Positions 1 through 9,242 are shown, numbered from the stretch's first letter. The stretch is 64,000 nt of DNA from Oscillospiraceae bacterium (GCA_022846075.1 AP025582.1:620001-684000), one strand, 5' to 3'. A program made the numbers and translations. The notes: generated from the letters alone by a model not told the origin.

Positions 1-759
1 CTTTTCTTGATGTAAAAGGCATCACCAAGGTCTTCGGCGGCCTGGTGGCCGTGGACAACGTCACCTTCCACGTGGAGAAGGGGGAGATCGTCTCCATCAT
101 CGGCCCCAACGGCGCGGGCAAGACCACCGTGTTCAATATGCTCACCGGCGTCTATGAGATCGACAAGGGCGAGATCCTCTTCGAGGGCGAGCCTATCCAC
201 AACCACACCCCCCAGGAGATTGTGAAGGCGGGCATCTCCCGCACCTTCCAGAACATCCGGCTCTTTCCCAACCTGCGGGTCATTGAGAACGTGCTGGTGG
301 GCACCCATATCCACACCAAGTACAACTTCTTCGCCTCCCTCTTCCGCACCCCTCAATATAAGGAGGAAGAGGCCCGGCTCACCGTCAAGGCCATCCACAT
401 CCTGGAGTCCATCGGCCTGGGGGACCAAATCAACAACTACGCCCGCAACCTGGCCTACGGCGACCAGCGTAAGATCGAGATCGCCCGGGCCATTGCCACC
501 GACGCCAAGATCATCCTCCTGGACGAGCCGGCGGCGGGCATGAACCCCCAGGAGTCGGAGGAGCTGCTGCGCTTCATCCGGGAGCTGCGGGACAAGGGGT
601 ACACCATCATCCTCATCGAGCACGACATGTCCGTGGTCATGAACATCTCCGACCGCATCTATGTCATCGACCACGGCAAGCAGATCGCCGAGGGCCTGCC
701 TGCGGAGATCGCCTCCAACGAGCAGGTCATCGAGGCCTACCTGGGAGGGGTGAAGAAAG

Positions 760-767
<8 letters not shown>
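1..767 (+). CDS. livG: Liv-type ABC importer ATPase (LivG), 5' end cut by window
   Basis: ATP-binding subunit of a branched-chain-amino-acid-type (HAAT) ABC importer, working on the cytoplasmic face of the membrane. The frame is open to the left edge (FLDVKGITKVFGG precedes the first in-window GTG at 45), so the true start lies outside. Visible motifs are Walker A GPNGAGKTT, the family-typical signature NLAYGDQRKIEIARA in place of LSGGQ, Walker B ILLDEP and the switch histidine in LIEHDMSVV. It overlaps livF by 8 nt. The permease and binding-protein genes would be expected to the left, outside the window. Because dhaK and dhaL follow in the same operon, the substrate may not be an amino acid (inference). 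Confidence 0.9.
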
Positions 768-1473
<706 letters not shown>

Positions 1474-1499
1474 GGCCCCTGAAAAGGAGGAACGGTATT

Positions 1500-2489
1500 A
1501 TGAAAAAAATCATCAACGACCCGTCCAGGGTGGTTTCCGAGACCCTGATGGGCATGGAGAAGGCCCACCCCGAGCTGAAATACACCCCTGAGCTGGAGGT
1601 CATCTCCCGCCGGGAAAAGACTCCCGGCAAGGTGGGCGTGGTCTCCGGCGGCGGCTCCGGCCACGAGCCGGCCCACGCCGGGTACGTGGGCAAGGGCATG
1701 CTGGACGCCGCCGTGGCGGGCAACATGTTCTCTTCCCCCAGCCCCGACCGCATCATCAAGGGCATCGAGGAGGCCAATGGCGGCAAGGGCGTGCTGCTGG
1801 TCATCAAAAACTACTCCGGCGACATCATGAACTTTGAGATGGCCAAGGACATGGCCGAGATGGACGACATCGAGGTGGAGGCCGTGGTGGTCCGGGACGA
1901 CGTGGCGGTGCCCGACTCCACCTACTCCACCGGCCGCCGGGGCATCGCGGGCACCGTCTTTGTCCACAAGATCGCCGGGGCCAAGGCCGAGACAGGCGCC
2001 TCCCTCCAGGAGGTGAAGGCCGCCGCCGAGAAGGCTATCGCCAACATCCGCTCCATGGGCATGGCCATGACCCCCTGCACCCTCCCCGCCGTGGGTAAGC
2101 CCGGCTTCGAGCTGGGGGAGAACGAGATCGAGATCGGCATGGGCATCCACGGCGAGCCCGGCGTGGAGCGCACCACCGTCAAGTCCGCCGCCGAGGTGGC
2201 CAAGATCCTGCTGGACAAGATTTTGGCCGACTACGACTACGCCGGCGGTGAGGTGGCCCTCCTGGTCAACGGCCTGGGGGGCACCCCCCTGGCCGAGCTC
2301 TACATCCTCAACAACGAGGTTCAAGCGCTGCTGGCCCAGGCGGGGGTCAAGGTCTACAAGACCTTCGTGGGCAACTATATGACCGCCATCGAGATGGCGG
2401 GCTGCTCCCTCACCCTGATGAAGCTGGACGACGAGCTCAAGGCCCTGCTGGACGCCCCCGCGGACACCCCGGCCCTGAAAGTGCTGTAA
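1500..2489 (+). CDS. dhaK: dihydroxyacetone kinase subunit DhaK
   Basis: Substrate-binding subunit of a two-part (DhaK/DhaL) kinase, 329 aa. In the known family the substrate is bound covalently as a hemiaminal to a histidine. Residues line up with E. coli DhaK at an offset of one: His55 in GGGSGHEPAHAGYVG, Asp108 in KNYSGD and substrate-binding His217 in GMGIHGEPG. dhaL follows after 13 nt. No dhaM (the phosphotransferase donor subunit) is visible. Other DhaK-type kinases act on four-carbon sugars, so dihydroxyacetone is only the default substrate; the adjacent ABC importer hints at an imported polyol or ketose (inference). Confidence 0.88.
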   Translation: MKKIINDPSRVVSETLMGMEKAHPELKYTPELEVISRREKTPGKVGVVSGGGSGHEPAHAGYVGKGMLDAAVAGNMFSSPSPDRIIKGIEEANGGKGVLLVIKNYSGDIMNFEMAKDMAEMDDIEVEAVVVRDDVAVPDSTYSTGRRGIAGTVFVHKIAGAKAETGASLQEVKAAAEKAIANIRSMGMAMTPCTLPAVGKPGFELGENEIEIGMGIHGEPGVERTTVKSAAEVAKILLDKILADYDYAGGEVALLVNGLGGTPLAELYILNNEVQALLAQAGVKVYKTFVGNYMTAIEMAGCSLTLMKLDDELKALLDAPADTPALKVL

Positions 2490-2502
2490 GGAGGCGGCGA
2501 AC

Positions 2503-3153
2503 ATGGGATTTCAACTGACCACCAAGGATTACGTGGACTACATCAAAAAGGCCTATGAGCGCATCCACGCCCAGGGCGACTACATTACCGAGCTGGACTC
2601 GGCCACCGGCGACGGCGACCACTGGACCAACATCAACATGGGCTTCGAGAAGCTGGTGGAGGCCGCCCCGGAGCTGGAGACCATGGACCTTTTCTCCGCC
2701 TTCAAGAAGATCAGCATGATCATGATGAGCGTCATCGGCGGCAGCGGCGGGGTTCTCTACGGCAGCGCCTACATGGAGGCGGCCAAGACCGTCAAGGGCA
2801 AGGAAGCGCTGGAAAGCGCCGACGTGTGCGCCATCCTGGAGGCCATGATGAACGGCATCATGACCCGGGGCAAGGCCCATCCCGGCGACAAGACCATGCT
2901 GGACACCCTGGCCCCCGTGGTGGAGTGCTACAAGGCGTGCCTGGCCGAGGGCGCCGACGAAAAGACCACCTGCGCCAAGGTCAAGGCGGCCGCCGAGGCG
3001 GGCTACCAGTCCACCATGGACATGGAGGCCGTCCGGGGCCGGGCCTACTACCAGGCCAACAAGGGCGTGGGCCACCTGGACCCCGGCGCCGTGACCATGT
3101 ACTACCAGGTGGATACTTTGATGGACTGTATTGCCTCCAAGCTGGAGGGCTGA
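2503..3153 (+). CDS. dhaL: dihydroxyacetone kinase subunit DhaL
   Basis: Nucleotide-binding subunit, 216 aa, with the ADP/Mg-binding aspartates of the family in DSATGDGDHWTNINMG (Asp32, Asp37, Asp39). A Trp stands where many homologues have Gly after GDGDH. In PTS-coupled systems DhaL holds ADP that DhaM rephosphorylates; in ATP-dependent enzymes the domain exchanges ATP. With no dhaM nearby, either an unlinked DhaM or direct ATP use is needed. It sits 13 nt after dhaK and 13 nt before the regulator gene, each preceded by a GGAGG-type ribosome site. Confidence 0.88.
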   Translation: MGFQLTTKDYVDYIKKAYERIHAQGDYITELDSATGDGDHWTNINMGFEKLVEAAPELETMDLFSAFKKISMIMMSVIGGSGGVLYGSAYMEAAKTVKGKEALESADVCAILEAMMNGIMTRGKAHPGDKTMLDTLAPVVECYKACLAEGADEKTTCAKVKAAAEAGYQSTMDMEAVRGRAYYQANKGVGHLDPGAVTMYYQVDTLMDCIASKLEG

Positions 3154-3166
3154 CAAAGGAGGAACC

Positions 3167-4840
3167 ATGCTGCTGGCGAGAATCAAGGGAGCCCTTTCCA
3201 AATTTGCGAACACCATCTCCAAAATGCTGGACGTGGATGTGCTCATCGTGGACAGCAACCTGAAGGTAGTGGGTTCCACCTTCCGCTACTTCGACCAGTA
3301 CGACGTGATCCGGCGGGTTTCCATCATCGGCCAGTGCATGACCACCCGGGAGGTGGTGTCCATCGAGGACCGGCGGAAGTTCAGCACATGCCAGGCCTGC
3401 CCGGAGTACGAGACCTGCGAGATGCGGGGGCTCATCGCCGTGCCCATCGTCTACAAGGATACGGTGGTGGGGGCCATCGCCCTCATCATCCCCCAGCAGA
3501 AGGTGGCGGCCATTTTCCGGGACGTGAACAACTCCATCGAGTTCCTCCAGAATATGGCCTCCCTACTCTCCAGCAAGCTTCAGGATAGCGACGACTACTC
3601 CGCTCTGGACGTGATCAAGCAGGAGCGGGAGATCCTCATGGACGAGGTGGAGTACGCCATCGTCTCCACCGACAACCTGGGGGTGGTCAACTACCATAAC
3701 AGGCGTTTTCTGGAGTATTTCCACCAGGAGAAGAGCTGCGTGGGCAAGCCCCTCTATGAGCTCATTCCCCACAAGGTCATCACCGACTTCCTGGGCCGCC
3801 AGGTCCGGGTGGAGAACAAGCTCATCTTTACGGATAACGGCGCCGAGTCCTTTTACGGCCTGGCCACCTGCAACACCATCACCATCCGGGGCCAGCGTAC
3901 CGGGGCCCTGTTCATCTTCAAGCCGGTGTCCCAGATCAACTCCGACTTCGCAGAGATCGTGCGCCCGGACAACCAGGCCGCCTTCAGCCGGTATGAGGAC
4001 CAGACCTTTCCCCGCTCGGTCACCGACGAGGCTAAGCGCCTGGCGGTGGGGGGCCAGACCGTCCTCATCGAAAGCCCTCCCGGCTCGGGGGCCAACCTGC
4101 TGGCCCGGTGCATCCACAACTATTCCGACCGCAGCCGCCTGGGCCTTGTCACCGTGGACTGCGGCTACGCCCGGGACCTGCGGGAGGAGGCCATCTTCGG
4201 GGAGCTGGGACAGCTCCACCTGGCCAACCGGGGCACGGTGTTCTTTCAGAACGTGGACTTGCTGCCCTGGTACCTGCAGGAAAAGCTGGTGGAGTTCCTC
4301 CGCAACGGGGTCCTCAGCCACGAGGGGGGCGGCAAGGTCCGGGTGGACGTGCGGGTCATCTGCTCCACCACTGCCGACCTGAAGGCCATGACCGACTCCG
4401 GGGCCTTTCTGGAGCAGCTCTACTACCGTGTCTCGGAGTACACCGTGCGCATCCCGCCCATCCGGTCCGACCCTGAGCAGCTGCGGCGGATGGTGGAGGG
4501 CGGCATCCGCTTTTACAAGGGCCGTTACCACAAGCCGGATCTGACGGTGTCCCCCCGGGCCATGGAGCGGCTGTGCCGCTGCGACTGGCCGGGGAACCTG
4601 ACCGAGCTGGACCAAGTGCTGGACCGGCTGGTCCGCCTGGCGGGGAGCGAGATCACCGCCGAGAGCCTGGAGGGCCTGCCCGGCTTCAACCCCCGCCCGG
4701 TACAGTCGGTGGAGGAGATGGAGCGGGAAAAGATCCGGGAGATGCTGGACCTGCGCTATTCCAAAGAGGAGATTGCCCGCCTGCTGGGCATCAGCAGGGC
4801 GACCCTCTACCGAAAGATCAAGCAATACCAATTCACATAA
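3167..4840 (+). CDS. DhaR/AcoR-like regulator with degenerate AAA+ domain
   Basis: Transcription regulator of 557 aa. The ATG at 3167 follows AAAGGAGG and is preferred over an in-frame TTG 36 nt upstream inside dhaL. Domain order: GAF-like sensor with a Cys cluster (TCQACPEYETC, about 74-84), PAS domain (about 150-260), sigma-54-activator-type AAA+ fold (about 290-490) and a Fis-type helix-turn-helix at the C terminus (EEIARLLGISRATLYRKIK). The AAA+ domain looks catalytically dead: the Walker A region reads PPGSGANLLARCIH, with Ala in place of Lys; the Walker B acidic pair is replaced by FFQNVD; and the GAFTGA sigma-54 contact loop is missing between EEAIFGEL and GQLHLANRGT. E. coli DhaR is a relative that acts at a sigma-70 promoter and binds DhaK and DhaL. 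The same role is likely here. Confidence 0.8.
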   Translation: MLLARIKGALSKFANTISKMLDVDVLIVDSNLKVVGSTFRYFDQYDVIRRVSIIGQCMTTREVVSIEDRRKFSTCQACPEYETCEMRGLIAVPIVYKDTVVGAIALIIPQQKVAAIFRDVNNSIEFLQNMASLLSSKLQDSDDYSALDVIKQEREILMDEVEYAIVSTDNLGVVNYHNRRFLEYFHQEKSCVGKPLYELIPHKVITDFLGRQVRVENKLIFTDNGAESFYGLATCNTITIRGQRTGALFIFKPVSQINSDFAEIVRPDNQAAFSRYEDQTFPRSVTDEAKRLAVGGQTVLIESPPGSGANLLARCIHNYSDRSRLGLVTVDCGYARDLREEAIFGELGQLHLANRGTVFFQNVDLLPWYLQEKLVEFLRNGVLSHEGGGKVRVDVRVICSTTADLKAMTDSGAFLEQLYYRVSEYTVRIPPIRSDPEQLRRMVEGGIRFYKGRYHKPDLTVSPRAMERLCRCDWPGNLTELDQVLDRLVRLAGSEITAESLEGLPGFNPRPVQSVEEMEREKIREMLDLRYSKEEIARLLGISRATLYRKIKQYQFT

Positions 4841-4873
4841 ATTGCAACGCAAAATGAAAAGGAGAGATTTATC

Positions 4874-5353
4874 ATGATCAAGAACGTTCCCGAGAAGAAG
4901 AGCGAGCACATTGAGGACATGCGGGGGGCCATCGAGCACCGGGCCAGCTGGATGTACCTGCTCATCAAGGAGGCGAAAAAGCGGGGCCTGGACTACTCCT
5001 TCGCCCATGACGCCATTAAGGCCTGCGGCTGCTTCCACGGCGACAACAAGTACACCAAGACCGACGACCTCACCGCCTTCGCCCCCGAGTTCGCCAACCA
5101 GAACGTGGTGGACATCTTCCAGATGGACGTGACCACCACCCCCGAGGAGATGGCCATCGACTTCCACTACTGCCCCCTGGTGGCGGCCTGGAAGAAGCTG
5201 GGCGCCACCGACGAGGAGTGCGCCGAGCTGTGCCAGATCGCCATGGACGGCGACCGGGGCATCGCCTCCACCTTCCCTCACTTCGACTTCCACCTGGGCA
5301 AGACCATCGCCGCCGGCGACGACATCTGCGAAGTCCGTTTCAAGAAGGTCTGA
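4874..5353 (+). CDS. L-2-amino-thiazoline-4-carboxylate (ATC) hydrolase family protein
   Basis: 159-aa soluble protein resembling the ATC_hydrolase family, recognised by DFHYCPLVAAWKKLGATDEE and the following CQIAMDGDRG with conserved Cys, His and Asp. The founding members hydrolyse a thiazoline to N-carbamoyl-cysteine, but many homologues are uncharacterised, so the reaction here is unknown. It starts 33 nt after the regulator with an AGGAGAG ribosome site and appears to be the last gene of the liv-dha operon. Its presence where dhaM would be expected is the odd point of this locus. Confidence 0.72.
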   Translation: MIKNVPEKKSEHIEDMRGAIEHRASWMYLLIKEAKKRGLDYSFAHDAIKACGCFHGDNKYTKTDDLTAFAPEFANQNVVDIFQMDVTTTPEEMAIDFHYCPLVAAWKKLGATDEECAELCQIAMDGDRGIASTFPHFDFHLGKTIAAGDDICEVRFKKV

Positions 5354-5787
5354 GCGACATAGAACCATCCAGCGGGAGAGGGGCGTTTCGCCCCTCTCCC
5401 GCTCAGCTTGTCGGGGAACCTGTATTCCAGGAATTTCTCCCTGTCTGCGGCGGGGGAGCGCGAGGGGGCGGCAGCCCGCCTCGTATGGGATCAAATGCCC
5501 CGAAAAGCCTGCGTCAGCAGGCGTTCGGCGAGCGAAGCGAGGACTTTCCCGGGGCTTTGCCCCGGAAAAGTAACGGCATTGTGAAGGCTGCCGGGAAAGT
5601 CCGAAGGACTTTTTCGACAGCCTGAGCGGGAGAGGGGCGTTTCGCCCCTCTCCCGCTTTCGGCCTCTTGGGTGGGGAACAAGTTGAACAAAGGCGGAAAA
5701 CATGTTAGAATGCATCTGATACACACGCTTCGCCCCGGTGGGAGTGCCCCGGGGGCGGAACAAAACTTGGAACGAGGAGTGGGACCC
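5354..5787. repeat. hairpin-rich intergenic region with a duplicated 33-bp inverted repeat
   Basis: No gene is seen. A perfect 33-bp palindromic unit (arms AGCGGGAGAGGGGCG, loop TTT) occurs at 5371-5403 and again, identical, at 5625-5657. Between the copies are further hairpins: CCTGC-gtca-GCAGG near 5509; CCGGGGC-ttt-GCCCCGG near 5550-5566; and a long stem around AAAGTCC-gaa-GGACTTT at 5587-5623 closed by GGCTG/CAGCC. Neither 33-bp unit is followed by a T tract, so they are not standard terminators. This resembles the hairpin arrays at 7525-7775 and 61631-61802. Confidence 0.75.
5683..5711 (+). promoter_or_regulatory. sigma-70/A promoter for the SLH-CAP gene
   Basis: TTGAAC (5683-5688), 17-bp spacer, TAGAAT (5706-5711). 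The ATG of the secreted CAP protein is 77 nt downstream; the leader contains a GC-rich hairpin (CGCCCCGG ... CCGGGGGCG). Confidence 0.6.
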
Positions 5788-7428
5788 ATGAAGAGGAGAG
5801 ACGGCGTCCGCCTGACGGCCGGCCTGCTGGCCCTGGCCCTGTGCGCGGGAGTGCCCGCCCTGGCGGAGGAGGATGGCGAGTCCAGGCGCCGGGAGGCCGA
5901 AAGCTGGACCATGGAGGTGGGGAGCGAGCCCTGGCGGCAGAAGGCCAGCGCATGGGCGGTGGAGGACATCGACCGGGCCCGGAGCCTGGGGCTGGACCCC
6001 TTCGACAACTTCGTAGACTACCAGGCCGACGCGACCCGGGAAGAGTTTGCCGCCCTGGCGGATCAGCTCTACACCGCCGTCCAGCAGGATTACAAGTACA
6101 TGAGCTGGGAGGCGCCCTTCACCGACGTGAACAACAGCTACGTGGACATGGCCTGGGGCCTGGGGCTGATGCAGGGAGTGTCGGACACCGAGTTCGCCCC
6201 CCGGCGGTCCATGACCCGGCTGGAGATCTGCGTCCTGTTGGACCGGATCCTGGGAGTGCTGGAGACGGAACTGGACGCGCCCTTCGCCGCCGAGGCCGCC
6301 GCCCTGGCCGCCGGAAGCGAGGGGACGGTGGACGGCTGGGCCACGGCGGGGGTCAAGACCGTGGTGGGCGCGGGGCTGATGCAGGGCACCGAACACGGCT
6401 ACGCCTTGGGCGAGACCACCACCCGGGAACAGGCCGTCCTCCTCTGCCTGCGGACCTACGACGCCATCCGGGAGAGCGAGCGGCAGGCCAAGGAGGCCCT
6501 TTGGCAGACGGTGTTCACCCAGGCCGAGCGGGAGCGCGCCGCCGAGCTGAAGGCCATGAAGGACGAGATAGACGCCGGGCGCTACCAGGGGGAGAGCCCC
6601 TATACCCAAGCGCCGAACCTGACCCCCGGCTCCTTCGCCCCCGGCGCGCTGGAGGAGGGCTTTGTCCAGGACGGACTGGACACCATCAACTATGTCCGGG
6701 CCGTGGCGGGCCTGCCGGCGGACGTGCGCTGTACCGATGAGCTCAACGCCAACGCCCAGGAAGGGGCCCTGCTCCTGGCCGCCAGCGAGTTCAGCCACTA
6801 CCCCCACCGGCCCGACGGGATGGAGAAGGGGCTCTACGACGCGGGCTACGCCGCCACCTCCAGCTCCAACATCGGCTACGGGCACAGGACCCTCAGCGGG
6901 TTTGTCCTGAGCTGCACGGATGACTCGGACGCCGGGAACCTGGACCGGGTAGGCCACCGCCGGTGGCTGCTCAACCCCGATCTGAAGCTGGTGGGCCTGG
7001 GCTATGTGGAGAACATGACCACCACCAAGGTCTTTGACCACAGCCGGACCCCCTCCCTCACCCCGGAGATGGTGTGCTGGCCCGCCCAGGGGGTATTCCC
7101 GGTGGAGCTGGCGGATGCCGGCCTGGGCTGGAGCTGCACTCCGAAGCCGGGGACGTATGACCTGGGGGCCTCCAAAGGGCTGACCGTCACCCTGACCCGG
7201 GAAGGGGACGGAGCGGTGTTTGAACTGGATCTGAGCATGGACGATCCCCAGGCCGGGGCCTACTGCCACGTGGACACCGTCGGCTACGGCTACGGCCCCG
7301 CCATCATTTTCCGCCCGGAGGTGGAGGGCTACGCCCACGGCGACGTGTACCGCGTCAAGATCGACAACGTCAAGCGCGCCGGCGGGGGCACGACCTCCAT
7401 CGAGTACACGGTCAAATTTTTTGAATAA
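5788..7428 (+). CDS. secreted SLH-like repeat protein with CAP/SCP domain
   Basis: 546-aa exported protein. The ATG at 5788 gives a clear signal peptide (KRR, then a hydrophobic stretch ending near AGVPALA). Residues about 45-240 hold three S-layer-homology-like repeats (for example FTDVNNSYVDMAWGLGLMQG and VVGAGLMQGTEHGYALGETTTREQ), which in the family bind cell-wall polymers. Residues about 290-430 form a CAP/SCP (allergen V5/PR-1-like) domain with paired histidines (FSHYPHRPDGM, GHRRWLLNP). The last 100 residues are a beta-rich tail. CAP domains in Bacillota are common but mostly of unknown activity. It is monocistronic, with its own promoter and terminator. Confidence 0.8.
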   Translation: MKRRDGVRLTAGLLALALCAGVPALAEEDGESRRREAESWTMEVGSEPWRQKASAWAVEDIDRARSLGLDPFDNFVDYQADATREEFAALADQLYTAVQQDYKYMSWEAPFTDVNNSYVDMAWGLGLMQGVSDTEFAPRRSMTRLEICVLLDRILGVLETELDAPFAAEAAALAAGSEGTVDGWATAGVKTVVGAGLMQGTEHGYALGETTTREQAVLLCLRTYDAIRESERQAKEALWQTVFTQAERERAAELKAMKDEIDAGRYQGESPYTQAPNLTPGSFAPGALEEGFVQDGLDTINYVRAVAGLPADVRCTDELNANAQEGALLLAASEFSHYPHRPDGMEKGLYDAGYAATSSSNIGYGHRTLSGFVLSCTDDSDAGNLDRVGHRRWLLNPDLKLVGLGYVENMTTTKVFDHSRTPSLTPEMVCWPAQGVFPVELADAGLGWSCTPKPGTYDLGASKGLTVTLTREGDGAVFELDLSMDDPQAGAYCHVDTVGYGYGPAIIFRPEVEGYAHGDVYRVKIDNVKRAGGGTTSIEYTVKFFE

Positions 7429-7434
7429 GAGCCG

Positions 7435-7470
7435 CCCCGCGCCCCATCCCCGGCGCGGGGCGCTTTTTTT
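7435..7470 (+). terminator. intrinsic terminator of the SLH-CAP gene
   Basis: Nine-bp GC stem CCCCGCGCC / GGCGCGGGG (7435-7443, 7452-7460) followed by a T7 tract at 7464-7470, directly after the stop codon. Confidence 0.85.
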
Positions 7471-7493
7471 GCCGCGTCCCGGCGGGAAGTGAG

Positions 7494-7522
7494 TTGAAAG
7501 CGGAGCCGGGATATGTTAAAAT
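7494..7522 (+). promoter_or_regulatory. promoter upstream of the hairpin array and rpoN
   Basis: TTGAAA (7494-7499), exactly 17 bp, TAAAAT (7517-7522). The -10 lies inside a 9-bp direct repeat TTAAAATAA that recurs at 7776-7784 on the far side of the hairpin array. The predicted transcript would begin around 7529 and carry the whole array as 5' leader of rpoN, or as a separate RNA. Confidence 0.6.
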
Positions 7523-7524
7523 AA

Positions 7525-7775
7525 TATCCAATGAATAAACCGCTTTGCGGTTTATTCACGCGGCGATGCCGCGCAATTCCATAAAAGCGGCTGAAAACAG
7601 CCGTTTTTATGGAATTTGGCCATTGTTTCAATGCGTACCGACAGGCGCCTTTTTAAAAGGCGCCTGTGGAGCACGAGGTTTTCCCCGCATTTGCGGGGAA
7701 AACCTCGTGCTTGAACAAAGCCAAATGGTCTCGAAAGCCTTGGCTTTCAAGACTTTCGGCTTTGTTCAGTACACA
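7525..7775. mobile_element. candidate non-coding insertion: array of seven hairpins flanked by a 9-bp direct repeat
   Basis: Consecutive hairpins fill nearly all of 7532-7768: 7532-7558 (12-bp stem, loop TTT), 7559-7573, 7575-7616 (19-bp stem with one G-U), 7621-7633, 7641-7667 (13-bp arms), 7671-7710 (perfect 18-bp stem) and 7712-7768 (long interrupted stem). TTAAAATAA flanks the block at 7516-7524 and 7776-7784, as a target-site duplication would. The ends are weakly inverted (TGAATAAACC against TGAACAAAGCC on the other strand). There is no coding potential. A MITE-like element, a structured RNA gene or both are possible. Confidence 0.55.
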
Positions 7776-7814
7776 TTAAAATAAGCACAATGTGATTCGG
7801 AAGGAGGCGTCTTT

Positions 7815-9161
7815 GTGGAACTGAGCCAGAGCCAAAAACAGAGCCAGGTGCTCTCTCCCCAGATGATGCAGTCTATGAAGATCCTCCAGATGGGCCTTCA
7901 GGAGCTGCGGGAGTACATCGAGGAGGCAATCCAGGAAAACCCGGTGCTGGAGTTGCCCGAGCCGGGGGAGGAGCCCCGGCGGGAGGAGGACTTCGCCCGC
8001 AAGCTGGAGTGGCTGGAGGCCAACGACCGCCAGAACGCCTACTATCACCTCCAGGACGCCGAAGGGGAGGACTCCGACCCCCTGGCCAACGTGGGCTGTT
8101 TCCTGGACGAGGAGGACGACCTGAACCGCTACATCCTCTCCCAGTTCATGGGCACCGACCTGGAGCCGGAGGTCATGGAGGCCCTGGAATTCCTGGTGGA
8201 GCAGCTGGATCAGAACGGTTGGCTGGACGAGGAGCTGCCCGTCCTGGCCCAGGCCGCTGGGCTCTCCCAGCGGGCCATGGCCCGGGCCCTTACCGAGCTT
8301 CAGGCCGCCGAGCCCGCGGGGGTGGGGGCCCGGAGCCTGCCCGAGTGCCTGCGGCTCCAGATCCAGCGCCGGGCGGGGGACCACCGCCTGGCCGAGGTCA
8401 TCGCCGAGCGGTACCTGGACGAGCTGGCCCGGGGCCGGTACGGGGCCATCAGCCGGGACCTGGGGGTGGCCGAGCGGGAGGTCCGGTCGGCCTGCGACCT
8501 CATCCGCACCCTGAACCCCCGCCCGGGCACCGGCTTCGCCGCCCGGGAAAATTTGGTGTACATCACCCCCGACCTGGTGGTGACCACTCTGGAGGACGGC
8601 TTTGAGATCACCGCCAATGACACCGCCATCCCCCGGCTCAAGCTCAGCTCCTATTACACCCAGCTCATGCGGGAGACCGGGGACCAGGAGGTGCGGGAGT
8701 ACCTCAGCGGCAAGGCCAATCAGGCGAAATGGGTGGTCAAGAGCATCGAGCAGCGCCGTTCCACCCTGCTCCAGTGCGCCCGGTGGGTGGTGGAGCGGCA
8801 GGAGGCCTTCTTCCGCCAGGGGCCGGGGCACCTGCGCCCCCTGACCATGGGGGAGGTGGCCAGGAGCCTTGGGGTCCACGAGTCCACCATCAGCCGGACA
8901 GTGAAGGACAAATACCTCCAGTGTGACCGGGGGGTCTATCCCCTGAGCTACTTCTTCTCCCGCCCCCTGGGCCGGGAGGACGCCTCTCCGGAGGCGGCCA
9001 AGGCCCTCCTGCGGGAGCTGGTGGAGCGGGAGAGCAAGCCGCTCTCCGACCAGAAGCTCAGCGAGGAGATGGGCCGCCGGGGCTGCGCCATCTCCCGGCG
9101 GACGGTGGCCAAGTACCGGGAAGAGCTGAACATCCCCAACGCCTCCGGGCGCAAAAAATGA
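7815..9161 (+). CDS. rpoN: RNA polymerase sigma-54 factor RpoN
   Basis: 448-aa alternative sigma factor that needs AAA+ activators to open -24/-12 promoters. The GTG start at 7815 follows AAGGAGG. Region I at the N terminus is Gln/Leu-rich (SQSQKQSQVLSPQMMQSMKI). An acidic region II follows at about 50-100, then the core-binding region. The DNA-binding part has a helix-turn-helix (MGEVARSLGVHESTISRTVK) and ends with the diagnostic RpoN box ISRRTVAKYREELNIP. Its presence means real sigma-54 activators should exist elsewhere, since the regulator at 3167-4840 lacks the required motifs. Confidence 0.95.
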   Translation: MELSQSQKQSQVLSPQMMQSMKILQMGLQELREYIEEAIQENPVLELPEPGEEPRREEDFARKLEWLEANDRQNAYYHLQDAEGEDSDPLANVGCFLDEEDDLNRYILSQFMGTDLEPEVMEALEFLVEQLDQNGWLDEELPVLAQAAGLSQRAMARALTELQAAEPAGVGARSLPECLRLQIQRRAGDHRLAEVIAERYLDELARGRYGAISRDLGVAEREVRSACDLIRTLNPRPGTGFAARENLVYITPDLVVTTLEDGFEITANDTAIPRLKLSSYYTQLMRETGDQEVREYLSGKANQAKWVVKSIEQRRSTLLQCARWVVERQEAFFRQGPGHLRPLTMGEVARSLGVHESTISRTVKDKYLQCDRGVYPLSYFFSRPLGREDASPEAAKALLRELVERESKPLSDQKLSEEMGRRGCAISRRTVAKYREELNIPNASGRKK

Positions 9162-9165
9162 AAAG

Positions 9166-9187
9166 GCCTTTCCCCTGGGGGAAAGGC
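9166..9187. repeat. hairpin directly after rpoN
   Basis: GCCTTTCCCC (9166-9175) pairs with GGGGAAAGGC (9178-9187). It lacks a T tract and resembles the CTTCCCC-type arms of the dispersed repeats seen elsewhere in the window. Confidence 0.5.
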
Positions 9188-9242
9188 GTCGGCGGATCGG
9201 GGGCCCCTCACGAGGCGCCGCCCCCGCCCGATTTCTTCAACA

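Noticed and set aside
3563-5494. Long minus-strand open frame (about 640 codons) opposite the regulator and ATC-hydrolase genes
   Set aside because: It is a by-product of GC-rich codon use; composition is Gly/Val/His/Leu-heavy without any domain, and the plus-strand genes have clear motifs and ribosome sites.
7525-7775. CRISPR array
   Set aside because: The hairpins differ from each other in sequence; there is no repeated unit with regular spacers and no cas gene.
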